Assembly (NCBI GenBank): GCA_037962975.1
Contig: CM075672.1
Coordinates: forward strand, 60,210,501-60,274,500
Direction of reading: 5' to 3'
DNA from: Clitoria ternatea
Taxonomy: Eukaryota > Streptophyta > Magnoliopsida > Fabales > Fabaceae
Length of the DNA: 64,000 nt
In this document: piece after piece, positions 48,283 to 58,026 of the stretch
Position numbering within the stretch: the stretch's first letter is position 1
Layout: each line of letters begins with the position of its first letter
The notes under the pieces: generated by a model
The model's input: only the letters and a program-made list of their open reading frames with translations
What the model was told of the DNA's origin: nothing
Database searches by the model: none
Position numbers and translations under genes: made by a program

Positions 48283-49581
48283 TCAATCCTCCATCTGATC
48301 ATCCTGCTCCTCCTCCTCATCATCGCCGTCAGAGTCAGCCTGTGCGCCAGATGATCCACCAGTCTCAGGGTAGGTAGGTAAATCACCGGGCCAAGCTACA
48401 TGTGCTGCAAACTCGGCCGGGGTAACATAAGGTGCTCCCTCTCCCTGTAACCTGTACTGATAAAATTCATCGTGAAGATGAATATAAGCTCTATGAGTGG
48501 CAGCCATCATCTGCATCATATGCTGATGCTCAAGTGATATCCGGGCAAAGCCCTGTGTGACAGCATCAGTAGATGGAGGCTGCACTGGTGGTCTCCTCCT
48601 CCTAGGTCTGGGCTGAGCCTCCTGCTCTAGTGGTGGAAGCTCGCACTGCTGGACGAAATAATCTCTGTTCACTAAAACTTTGGGGACTCTCCCCGAAGAA
48701 CTAGTGAACTCAGGTGAAGGTACGACGACTCCCTGCCTCCTCAGTAAGGCAGATATAATGAGAGGAAATGGAATGGGGCGGTTCACTTTATACCTAAGGG
48801 CATACAAGTGAATCTGCTCAGATATAAGCTCAGCTATGTCAATGGTATGACCCTGGAGGATAGAAAATAGAAGGAAACAACGCTCAACTGGAAGAGATGA
48901 AAGATGGGTGACAGGAGTGATGTTATGAAGCATGAGGTGGGACCACGCCTTGGCTATAGGGGTAAGCTGGGTCTTTAGGAGGTTAGATGGACTCCTTCCA
49001 ACCTTACTCAGGTTGAAAAAGATTCCATCTTTGCTCAAGAAGTGAGCAACCTCCTCGAGGGAGTATCCTAACTCTCCCTCGGCAATAATCTTGTTTCTAT
49101 TTTCCTTCCAGAAACAAGTGTCATCCTCAGGAGTAGGCTCCCAAGGATTACCCAATAGGGTACTGATAGTGTCCCGGTCATATGAAATATGTCGGCCCCT
49201 CACCCAACTCGTCCGCTGCTGTCCTATATTCGGTGTGTCCTGGCGAGTCCTGAAGGCATTCGCATAAAACTCCATCACTAAGATGGGATCCCCCTCAGTA
49301 GGTAGAGAGAATAGAGGTCCCCATCTCCTCTGTTGAACTCCATCCTGAAGCTCAGGGTAATCTCCTGCACTCAAATCAAGGACCCTCTCCCAGATAAGTC
49401 TCTGGCCTTTGATTTGATGAAACTGTGCCCACTTCGCATCAGTACGAAATCTGATAGGATCCCTCGGTCCTAACACCTCCTGTCCCTGAAGATCAGGATC
49501 CTCAGAGGTGGTGTCAGTATCCGTGGCCTTCCTCTGTCTTTTAGAGGGACCAGTAGTGGGAATGGATTTCCTTGGTGCCAT
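48283..49581 (-). CDS. C env-position ORF, plant-transposon-protein type, 432 codons
   Basis: Intact ORF starting MAPRKSIPTTGPSKRQRKAT at 49581; an in-frame ATG at 49614 is less likely because a splice-acceptor-like TTTTTTGCAG abuts the chosen ATG. It has a basic N-terminus and a core with WVRGRHISYDRDTISTLLG (about residue 120), which I associate with the 'putative plant transposon protein' family found in many legume and other plant repeats. A Pro/Arg-rich linker (PRPRRRRPPVQPP) follows, and then an acidic C-terminus (DGDDEEEEQDD). No membrane segment is seen. It sits 3' of protease, where Athila elements encode an env-like product. Its real role is unknown. Confidence 0.7.
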   Translation of the reverse strand: MAPRKSIPTTGPSKRQRKATDTDTTSEDPDLQGQEVLGPRDPIRFRTDAKWAQFHQIKGQRLIWERVLDLSAGDYPELQDGVQQRRWGPLFSLPTEGDPILVMEFYANAFRTRQDTPNIGQQRTSWVRGRHISYDRDTISTLLGNPWEPTPEDDTCFWKENRNKIIAEGELGYSLEEVAHFLSKDGIFFNLSKVGRSPSNLLKTQLTPIAKAWSHLMLHNITPVTHLSSLPVERCFLLFSILQGHTIDIAELISEQIHLYALRYKVNRPIPFPLIISALLRRQGVVVPSPEFTSSSGRVPKVLVNRDYFVQQCELPPLEQEAQPRPRRRRPPVQPPSTDAVTQGFARISLEHQHMMQMMAATHRAYIHLHDEFYQYRLQGEGAPYVTPAEFAAHVAWPGDLPTYPETGGSSGAQADSDGDDEEEEQDDQMED

Positions 49582-50000
49582 CTGCAAAAAAGTAAAAATT
49601 TTAAAATTAAACACATGTTAAAAAGTAAATCACACATTATCAATCCTAAACAATCAACCAAATATTTACACAAAATTTGAAACATAAATATTTTTGGTTT
49701 TTCTAAAAATGAAATTCACACAACATATTTTTGTATTTTTGTGATTTATAAAGAAAGTTAACATACATATTTTTAAGTAATTTTGAATCAAATTTTCAAA
49801 ATGAAATTCATACAATTTATTCAAAATTTATACAAATTTTTTTTTATATTTTTATGCAAGAAAGTATAACAAATATTAAATATGACAATTTATTAATTTT
49901 AAAAAGAAAACAACAAATAAACAAACACACAGCATGTTAAACAGATTAACAAAAAATAAAATAAGAAACAAAAATTAACAAAAATTTAAAACAGAGGCTG
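49582..50000 (-). other. AT-rich region upstream of the C ORF
   Basis: Very AT-rich, non-coding. It ends in sense with a pyrimidine tract and GCAG at the ORF start, compatible with an intron whose acceptor is the GCAG. Confidence 0.5.
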
Positions 50001-50560
50001 ACGCTACGCGTCGTGGGACGCTACGCGTAAGCCAGTTCTTCCCACACTACGCGTCTCTGGGACGCTACGCGTGGGCTCACAGTTCATCCTCACGCTACAC
50101 GTCAGTGGGACGCTACGTGTGAGCTGCACAGAACAGAAAAAAAAAAACAGGGGTTGCACAGCAGCAACCCCTTTCAAACCACATTATATCCATTCAATTT
50201 CCTAATTCTAACAGCAATCAATTCCAATGGTCTTCTAATCCTAATCCAAACCACATTTATTTCTAAGAATCGAAAATTAAAAACAAAACTAAAGAGAAAG
50301 GATTAGAACACTTACATGTGATTCCTTGAGCAAATAGGATTAAGAAGGTTTGGAAGAGAGAAAAGGAGGTTTCAAAAATTAGGTTTTGAAAACTTAAGTG
50401 AGGCAGAGAGGAGATCTTAGGTTTTAAACCCTAAGATGGGCCTCTCTGGTTCAGTTTTTAAAAACTAAACGTGGGCTCTGACGCTACGCGTGGATGGAAC
50501 GCTACGCATCTGGTCCAAAATTCAGAGTCCATGCTACGCGTCACAGTGGCGCTACGCGTG
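50001..50560. repeat. Paired ACGCTACGCGT motifs upstream of the C ORF
   Basis: Pairs start at 50001/50018, 50044/50062, 50092/50110, 50481/50499 and 50531/50549, that is 17, 18, 18, 18 and 18 bp apart. The core GCTACGCGTAGC is a palindrome; individual copies vary by one or two bases. Confidence 0.92.
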
Positions 50561-50685
50561 GGCTTCTGTTTTTGATTTTTCAAAATTTTGATTTTCAAAA
50601 ACCTTTTCTTTTGAGTTTTAAACCCTTTTTCTTTTTAAATTGATTAATTTTTTTTTATTTGAAAATAACAAGAAAAGAATGGGTT

Positions 50686-50730
50686 GCCTCCCATTGAGCG
50701 CTAGATTTAATGTCTCCAGCCAGACATTAC
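50686..50730 (-). other. Athila conserved non-coding block (C)
   Basis: The sense strand has ...AGCGCTCAATGGGAGGCAACCC, the block I know from Athila elements after pol. The same block is at 58653-58700 in B. Confidence 0.65.
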
Positions 50731-50736
50731 CTCTGA

Positions 50737-51545
50737 TTAATCAGGTGGTCTCCCAATATTCGTTGAGGAATCACCTGTCTTTTTCTTCCTCCTTCTTCTT
50801 TTCCGATGCTTAATTACCTGTATTTCGTCTTTCAAGGCATCGGTTAATTTAAAACAATTTAATTGATTGGGAAGAGATATACCTGGTTTGATTGAAGGGT
50901 AAAATTTTTCCTCATTACTTGTCCTGAGGTGTTCATGAGCACTGAAGCTTACCTCTTCTTCATAAACCTTGACTGCAACCATACTTAGATCAACATCTAC
51001 TTTGATCCTTGCAGTTTTCATGAAAGGTCTTCCTAGGATCAGGGGGATCTCAGTATCCTCCTTTATATCCAGTACCACAAAGTCAACTCTGAAGTGGTAC
51101 TTATCAACCTTTACCAGTACATCTTCCACAATCCCAAAAGGCTTTTTGACAGAGCGATCCGCAAACTGTAATTCTGTCTTTGCTTCTTTTAGCTCATATT
51201 CACCAATGCGCTTTATTAATTCTAAGGGCATCAAGTTGATGTTAGCCCCTAAATCTAATAACGCATTCCTGATATTGATATTTCCAATTGTTACAGGAAT
51301 GGTGAAACTCCCCGGATCTTTACATTTTTTCGGGGTTATACAGTTTGTTTCTTACTCTGTATTTACTTGCACATTTTTTTCTTTTTCATTTTTTTCATTT
51401 TTTCTATTTTTTCACTTTCTTTTTCTTTTTCTTCTTTCTTTTTCTCACTCTTTTCTTTACAATCAATTTTTACAATATCAGAAGAAACAGCATTACATTG
51501 TTCCCTTGGGTTTTGAGTGTTTGCAGTAAACCCAGAACTCTTTAA
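50737..51545 (-). pseudogene. C gag end and protease
   Basis: An open frame from ATG 51234 to 50737 plus decayed upstream codons. Protease is recognisable by KDPGSFTIPVTIG (near 51320), DLGANINLMPLELIKRIG with the catalytic DLGA, and PLILGRPFMKTARIKVDV. Upstream, QNPREQCNAV and a Lys/Glu-rich stretch are the end of gag. After protease about 80 residues end in KHRKRRRRKKK and a stop, with no RT. The 5' half of gag is missing. Confidence 0.8.
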
Positions 51546-51557
51546 TTCGGCTATTTT

Positions 51558-51664
51558 TACAATGTCTCACACTTAATTACTTAACATTTTATATATTGTG
51601 TTTCTTCTACTTATAATTATTTTTAAATCGTGAAAAATTTACTCCCAAAATTCAGGGTGTTCCA
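51558..51664 (+). repeat. T4 LTR, right remnant
   Basis: About 107 bp ending GGGTGTTCCA, followed by the CCTAA duplication. The left edge against C is approximate. Confidence 0.6.
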
Positions 51665-51669
51665 CCTAA

Positions 51670-52400
51670 GAGAGGTATAATGGAGTTAGAAACTCAAGAT
51701 GCTTATCTTGCTCAAAGTAAGCTGATGACTCAGGCTTTGGAGAAATTAAGTGTGCAAATTTTTGAACTCCAAAAGCCAAGTCATGTTTATATGCTTAATT
51801 ATGATTTCTGTGGTGGAGATCATGAAAATGGGATGTGTGACTATAATGGCCAAACTAGATAAGCTAATTACATGGGCCAACAATTTTAAAGGAATTACCC
51901 CTCTAATTCCTTTAATCCTAACTACAGGAACAATCCTAATTTTTCATGGCAAAAAGGGCCTCATTCAAATCAAAATATGCCACAAGGCCAACCACCACAG
52001 CAATCCATAATTAAATCATAATTCCCTCCTCCACCTGTGAAAGAAAAGTCTAAACTTGAGGGTGTACTTGCTCAGTTCATTCAAGCCACTCAGGCTAATT
52101 TTAAAAACCAAGAGTCATCTATTAAAAACATAGAAATTCAAGTGGGACAATTATCTAAACAAATAGCTGAGAGACAATTAGGAAATTTGCCAAGAGATAC
52201 TGAGGTTAATCCTAAGGAACAATGTAAGGCAATAATGACAAGAAGTGGGAAGACCTTGGTTAATCCTACTCTAAAGTCAAGCAAAATAGAAAAAGAAAAA
52301 AAGAGTGAGGAAGAAAAGAAAAATAAAAAGGAAGACGAGAAAGAAATTGAAATAAAAAACAAATCCTTCAAAAGAAAAAGAAGAAAATAGACATTGAAAT
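51670..52400 (+). pseudogene. A gag, C-terminal part
   Basis: Continuation of A gag after T4. MELETQDAYLAQSKLMTQAL begins the coiled region, and the zinc knuckle is damaged (YDFCGGDHENGMC, first Cys replaced by Tyr). Then come Asn/Pro/Gln-rich codons, FIQATQANFKNQESSIKNIE, a typical NLPRDTEVNPKEQCKAIMTR segment and a Lys/Glu-rich stretch. Frame changes occur near 51860 and 52010, and a stop near 52388. Confidence 0.82.
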
Positions 52401-53210
52401 AGAGGAGGCTTCTAAGCTAACTCCTAAAAAACTGAAACAAGCTCTTTTTCCTCAAAGGTGTAAAAAGCAAATTGAAGAGTAAAAATTTGCTAAGTTTTTG
52501 GATGTATTCAAAAAAAACTCCACATAAAGATCCTTTTTATTGAGGCACTGCAAGAAATGCCATCCTATGCAAAATTTATGAAAGAGCTATCATCTAAAAA
52601 GAGAAAACTAAAAGGGGGTGAAATTATTGCTCTTACTTAAGAGTGTAGTGAAATCATTCAAAAGAAAATCCCTAAAAAGTTAGAAGATCCAGGCTCTTTT
52701 ACAATACCTTGTGCAATAGGAGATGTTCATGTTGGTAGTGTTCTCTGTGATCTAGGAGCTAGTATTAATCTTATGCCCCTATCTTTGATGAGGAAGTTAG
52801 GAATTAGTGACTTGCAACTAACTCGCATGTCTTTATAGTTGGCTGATAGGTCTATCAAATATCCACATGGCATGTTGGAAGATCTTTTAGTGAAAGTTGA
52901 TAAGTTCATATTCCCAGTAGATTTTGTAATCTTAGATATAGAGGTTGATTGAGAAATTCCCCTAATCTTAGGGAGGCCATTCTTAACTACAAGTAGAGCT
53001 CTCATTGATGTAGATATGGGAGAGCTTATGTGCAAGAGGAGCAGCTTATATTTAATGTCTTCAATACCATGAAACATCTAGCTGAGAGGATGGATTGTTT
53101 CATGCTAGAAGAGATTTTAGTCTATAAGACTCCTAAATTGTTAAAAGCTGAAGAGGAAGCCTTGCAAGCTTTCCTAGAGAATGACTTCAACTCTGATGAT
53201 GAGGAGTGGA
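52401..53210 (+). pseudogene. A protease and linker
   Basis: Aspartic protease with DPGSFTIPCAIGDVHVGSV, DLGASINLMPLSLM and PLILGRPFLTTSRALIDVD. Stops lie near 52837 and 52951. The following frame (EEQLIFNVFNTMKHLAERM, from 53030) is the usual Athila linker before RT. It is cut at 53210 by B. Confidence 0.82.
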
Positions 53211-54813
53211 TGACACGCTGTCGTTGTCGGGTCAAATAAAAAGTTAAATTAATATAGTATAAGGTGAACAACCTTAGTCGTCTCTCGAGGACCTTAGTTC
53301 AATTAGTTACACTCAACTTAGTTATAATAAAGGGGGGTTTGTGTTGAGCTTGAAAGGAAAATTAAGTGATTATATGATAGTACAAAAAGTAAATTTATGA
53401 GTAAGAATAATCAAATTTAGAAACAACCAACCCAAGGAATTAATAAATCTTTAGTTAACTAATCATTAATCATAAATATGATTAAATATAATTAATTTCT
53501 CAATCTTGAATCATTTGGAATCCCTAAATGATTATATTCTAGAAAATCTTCTAGAATTGAATTAATGAACTAATAAGAATAATCAATCGATATATTCTTA
53601 TTAATTACTAAAATAACTTTAAAACCATAATTTGATTGAGTTAAGAAACTAAATAGAAATCTCTTATTTAGTAACTTAATCTTTGTCTTCAAATTGATTA
53701 TTGATTAACCAACCAACATCAGTTTAGATTGTAGATTGTTTAATTATATACCAATCGGTTATACACTTAAATAATCTACCATCATAAGTGCTTGAGAAAC
53801 AAAGAAAAGTAATTATCTTCAATCAAAATATTAAGAGCAAGAACTCAAAGTTAACATAAAGAAAAATTAAATTCCTTGAGTTGATTTTAAAAGATTAAGC
53901 TTCCATGATAATTTTTAACAATGAAAGCTAATATTAGATTTACTAAAACTTTGATTATAAAAGTAAATAACAAATAATAAAATTAACTTACTTGATATTG
54001 AGGAAGGGAAATGAAAACAATAACTTGAAGGATGGAATATAGAACAAGGAGATAAAGAAAAAGAAAGAACTAAAACTTAAGAAGCTAAAGCAAAGATATA
54101 GAATTGTAATGAAAACTAAAGCATGTATTTCTTATGTATTTCTTGTGTATCTACCTTACAACTTCAAGCATCTATTTATAGGCAAGATATGATGATACTA
54201 TACATTCATTTTCTGATTATTAATGCATTTTTTCAACATTGGTGGGCTTGAAATTACAATAATTCAAAAGAAGATAATGGTAGGTGTTGAAATTCATTCT
54301 CCTTTTTATCTTCTCCACCTTGCGAGTCCAATATGACCTTCTAGATGGCCGAATTTTGAAAAACCTTCAACATAAAAGTTGTAGATCTCTGTCTTATTAA
54401 GAATTTGGCGCAAGAATGAGGTCATTTGGACATTTAGAGCTCTAGATATGTGTATTTTGGTGAACATTGTCAATGCTGGTGGGACACATGAGGGCTGATT
54501 GATTCAAGCTCCATTTCTTTATTTTTTCCAGATGCAAAATAACCAAATTTGATCATCATGATGTAGCCCTCTGTCTTAGATTTCCATGGGCTCCAAGATT
54601 AGCCCATTTGGATCACAAAAGCCCAAGTTATGGCCAAAATAAGGCAAGATACTCAAGATACATACAAAAAACCAAAATTGAAACATATATACATAATACT
54701 TCAATTTAACTAAATAACAAAAAACTTAATTAAAATACTATTATTAAACATAGTAATTATATAATAAACCCCAAGTGTAAAACTATAAGAAGTGTATTAA
54801 AATTGATTTATCA
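53211..54813 (-). repeat. B 3' LTR
   Basis: About 1.6 kb. Sense start TGATAAATCA (54813) and end GACAGCGTGTCA (53211). TATA box GCCTATAAATAGA at 54171-54183. The last 100 bases in sense contain a CGAGAGACGAC word similar to Athila LTR ends. Only one LTR is in the window, so the outer end is inferred from the break in A. Confidence 0.65.
54171..54183 (-). promoter_or_regulatory. TATA box of B LTR
   Basis: Sense GCCTATAAATAGA, about 635 bp into the LTR. Confidence 0.6.
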
Positions 54814-54832
54814 AATTCCTCCACACTTAAGC
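54814..54832 (-). other. B polypurine tract
   Basis: Sense TTAAGTGTGGAGGAATT directly before TGATAAATCA of the LTR. Confidence 0.75.
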
Positions 54833-57083
54833 TTTTGCACTCCAGGGCAAAACCAAACCAAAAACTAAAATGAGAAACAACAGAAAAAGTTTTTTTTTTT
54901 CAAATTGAATTTTTTTTTTTGAAGTCTAAAATAATAAGTAATACACATCATCCCTTATATCAAGAGGTCATGATAAGTGTGAATAAGAAGCATTATATAC
55001 TAGTTCCACAAATTGAGTGATCAAATCAAAGAGTGGATGAAAATATGATAGATGTTCTCTTTATGCTCTCTATATCTCAATTGTTTGGGTTTGTGTATAC
55101 TCTCAGAAATCACCCAAATAAATTAGCACTACCATAGGCTTGACAAATTTCTAATTTCCATATTTGAACACATATGCATGCAGAGATCAAAAGGACTTTA
55201 TTAAGGTTGTAATGGGGCCAAGGTGATATAGGGTGGATAAAATGAAATAGTATGGCTAAACTTAGGGTTGAAAAAGAGCAATGGAGTAAGTGATTCAGTG
55301 ATTGTGGAAGTACATTTTGAAACTCAATACTTAGCAAAATGAAACATGATAGAGGATAAAACATGAGAATAAATCCTCCTGATTATTTTCATACATATAT
55401 TCACCACTTCTTCTTTTTCTTCTTTTTCTCTTTTTCTTTATTATTATTTTTTTTACTTTCTTTTTGAACAATGAAACAACAACATATATATCTTGGGTAC
55501 ATTTCCACAATCATCAAGAATCTTTATTCATAGTAATTCTAAAACTCCTAATCAATTCCTAAGCAAAGGTGATCATGTTTTTTTTTGGGCTATTGGCAAA
55601 TTATGTGGCTGAATCAAGAAATGGATATAGGCTCAACATGGGTAACAATGGAAAGTATGTAAGGTAAGGCATATGGCTAGTGGCTAGTTAAAACAAAAAT
55701 GGCCTTAATCACATCAAAGCATGCACATGGAACATAATACGTCAAAAAGAAACAAGTCAAGTTCTAGAGTACTAATAAATAAGGGTTAATCAAGAAAAAG
55801 GAAAGATGGCATAATATGATCCATCCAATTAAGCTTAAAATCTCACCGAGGGTGGTCAATCTATCACAATTCATATACAATTTGATCTTCACAAACAACT
55901 TATTAAATTAAAATGCAAGGAAATTATTCATAACATGTCATGAAATATTGGACAAGGGTGATGCAATTACTCATTACTTAGACAAATTTAAAAAACAAAT
56001 TTAGTGAAAAGCATGTAGAATTTAAAATAAAAAACTGGAAATGATGATTTTTTTTTGTGAACAAGAAACAAAAAAAGAAAAGAAAATCATAACCAAATAT
56101 TGGTGTCAAGATCCGGTTCCTTATGCTTCTTGCTCTGTACTTTTTTTTTTAAGGGCGCTTAGTAACGAAGATACCTACAACAAATTGGTCAGTTCAATTG
56201 CATGTGAAATGATTAGTATAACTAAACAATTTGACTGTGTCATACAACCCAGTTTTATAGGCCTTGTGTTAGAACCCATAAGAAAAATATCATCAACACA
56301 ACCATGAGTAGCATCAAGAGCAATAACATACATCTTAATTCATTCGTATGCCTATAGAAAGACTCTGCTATATCATCCATTAAGAGAAAATAAAGAACCT
56401 GATGATTGACTAGTGGTGAGGTGTGGCTCCGATCTGAAAGAAAAGGATGAAGGCAAAGTGTGGCGGCTGGAGAATGATGAAGATGATGTTTATGGTTGCA
56501 GAATGGTTGATGTCGAATAGAAATGGTTCGGGTGAAGGTAAAGGCAAAGGTGCGGCACTAAAGTAAATATAGTGGCTATGTGTGTGTGTGTTTTTATTTT
56601 TATTTTTTTATTTTTTTATTTTTTATTTTTATTTTTTATGAAAAATGGTTTTGATAAGGAATGTGAAACGATTGTGGTTATCTGAGTGAGATTTGTTATG
56701 AGGATGCGTCTCAAGAGTTTGGACTCTTTACTCAGCCCATCCCAACAAAAGTACTCATGAAAGAAAAAAAAATTATTATTATTATTATTATTTTATTTTA
56801 AAAAAAATTAAACAAAAGTGATACTGACACTATATAGTGAAGGATACGTCTCAAGACTTTGGTTCTCAAAGATGCATCTTTATGACTTTAGATACCACTT
56901 TCCCAAATTAATCTTTACTCTGTCTATCCCTCACATAAAAAATAATAAAATATATATATATAACTCAGACCCCCCCACACTTATTCAAGACATTGTCCTC
57001 AGTGTCTTATATGATTTCCACAGTCTATTTTTTTTCTTTTTTTTAATGATTTTTTTTAAATATAGATAAAGGTGAGAAAGAAG
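54833..57083 (-). other. B 3' non-coding region with copies of ORF fragments
   Basis: AT-rich, with T/A-rich simple repeats near 56580-56640 and (ATT)n near 56775. Two short stretches (56698-56750 and 56838-56940) repeat the words GGATGCGTCTCAAGAGTTTGG and CTTTACTCAGYCCATCC found inside the 176-aa ORF (58154-58214). Near 56088-56140 a stretch resembles the 3' end of the LOG frame weakly. No convincing ORF is present; the 88-codon frame at 56041 has no domain. Confidence 0.6.
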
Positions 57084-57713
57084 TTATAACCGAAGGGTGG
57101 TGTCTGGTTCTGGATTCTTTCGCTTGTGTGTGTGATCCTTATCTTGCTTCAAGAGGGGTTGAGGTTGGGGTAAAAAGCTCTGCAAAATATCAATCAATTC
57201 ATCTGCATCTGATGAAGCATGAATGAATGATCGATCATCTTGAGTTATAAGGCCCTGTTCCACAGCTTTATCTAAAAACATTAACAAACTGTCATAAAAA
57301 CCATTAATATTTAATAATCCTAATGGCTTTTTATGAAAGTTCATGCTACACCATGATAAAATGCAAAATATTTCCTCAAAAGTACCAAAACCTCCAGGAA
57401 GTGCGATAAAGGCTTCAGCACCTATAACCATACGAGCCATTCGTTGATAGAGGCTTGTAACTTTTACCTCAGTTCCTACAGTAATATCTAGTGTAATACC
57501 AACATGATGTAGGATGATACTAGAGATGTTGCTTCCTTCAACTAGTGCAGATAGTGCCATGGAGCCTCTCAAACCCTGTACTCCTCCTCTATACAAGACC
57601 TTTATTTCTTTCGCAGCCAATAGTTTTCCCAACTTAGTAGCTGCTATTAGGTACTCCTTACAATTACCATTGTTGGATCCACCAAACACACAAATGGATT
57701 TGATTTTTTTCAT
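57084..57713 (-). CDS. LOG-like cytokinin phosphoribohydrolase inside element B
   Basis: Intact 209-codon frame of the LOG family, which releases active cytokinin bases from their riboside monophosphates in the cytosol. Visible are the N-terminal ICVFGGSNNGN (usually CVFCGSS), LYRGGVQGLRGS (usually VYGGGSVGLMG), LYQRMARMVIGAEAFIALPG and the family signature PGGFGTFEE. KPLGLLNINGFYDSLLMFLDKAVEQGLI follows. The signature PGGxGTxxE and the Arg before it are kept, but YGGG is YRGG and the QRKA Lys is Met, so activity is uncertain. Plant LOG genes normally have several introns; this frame has none, implying an mRNA-derived copy. It is in sense with B pol. A TATATAAG lies about 38 bp upstream of the ATG. 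Confidence 0.8.
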   Translation of the reverse strand: MKKIKSICVFGGSNNGNCKEYLIAATKLGKLLAAKEIKVLYRGGVQGLRGSMALSALVEGSNISSIILHHVGITLDITVGTEVKVTSLYQRMARMVIGAEAFIALPGGFGTFEEIFCILSWCSMNFHKKPLGLLNINGFYDSLLMFLDKAVEQGLITQDDRSFIHASSDADELIDILQSFLPQPQPLLKQDKDHTHKRKNPEPDTTLRL

Positions 57714-57750
57714 CGTTTTTTTTTGTGTTTTCTATATAGAGTTATGCGCC

Positions 57751-57760
57751 CTTATATAGA
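57751..57760 (-). promoter_or_regulatory. Possible TATA box upstream of the LOG frame
   Basis: Sense TCTATATAAG about 38 bp upstream of the ATG. It would give a very short leader, so this may be chance in AT-rich sequence. Confidence 0.3.
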
Positions 57761-58026
57761 TAAAAACTGAGATGAAATAATTGATGAAAGATAAAAAGTT
57801 TACATAATTATTATTATATAAAAATAAATGACGGTAATGAAGAAATTTGAAAAGACATGATTGAAGAAAATAAAAATAGGTAATTTTAAAAGTCAAAGTG
57901 AATTCAGAAAAGTAAAACATTGAAAACAACAGTAAATATGTACAGTAATTGTGATTATGGCTCATATCTTCCTCTGGTTTTACGTCCAGTAACGGCTTAA
58001 ACGCCTTCTATGAGTCGAGGTTTTTG
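57761..58026 (-). other. Spacer between the 176-aa ORF and LOG
   Basis: AT-rich, about 310 bp from ORF stop to LOG ATG. Possible intron or promoter region; nothing else is visible. Confidence 0.5.

Larger units (their letters stand above)
45473..51557 (-). mobile_element. C: Athila-like element lacking RT and integrase
   Basis: Minus-strand element with 3' LTR at 45473-47021, polypurine tract, an open ORF (48283-49581), the Athila conserved non-coding block (50686-50730), protease and the end of gag. Protease is followed directly by the non-coding block, so RT, RNase H and integrase are absent. The 5' part is also missing; the right border near 51557 is approximate. Confidence 0.75.
42123..51664 (+). 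mobile_element. T4: solo-like Tekay-type LTR containing element C
   Basis: The LTR starts TGTAACATCCC and ends GGGTGTTCCA. The exact five-base duplication CCTAA flanks it (42118-42122 and 51665-51669). It contains no Tekay coding region, so it is a solo LTR or an LTR remnant: about 3.35 kb up to 45472 and about 0.1 kb from 51558. The A gag frame continues across it, confirming the insertion. Confidence 0.85.
20367..53210 (+). mobile_element. A: Athila-like Ty3 element, split by F and T4 and cut by B
   Basis: Plus-strand element with 5' LTR (20367-20958 plus about 40445-41190), a TGGCGCCGTTG primer site, gag (41341-42122, continued at 51670), and protease ending at 53210 where B begins. RT and later parts are not in the window. 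The tRNA-Asp-type PBS, the gag type and the protease DLGASINLMP are characteristic of Athila. Three insertions split it: F in the LTR, T4 in gag, B after protease. Confidence 0.82.

Noticed and set aside
51345..51545. Phe-rich ORF on the plus strand
   Set aside because: It is the antisense of the Lys/Glu-rich gag linker of C.
56041..56307. 88-codon ORF downstream of LOG
   Set aside because: No recognisable domain, AT-rich context, opposite strand to B genes.
56580..56640. T/A-rich simple repeats as a functional element
   Set aside because: Simple low-complexity DNA of a type common in plant intergenic sequence; nothing specific is seen.
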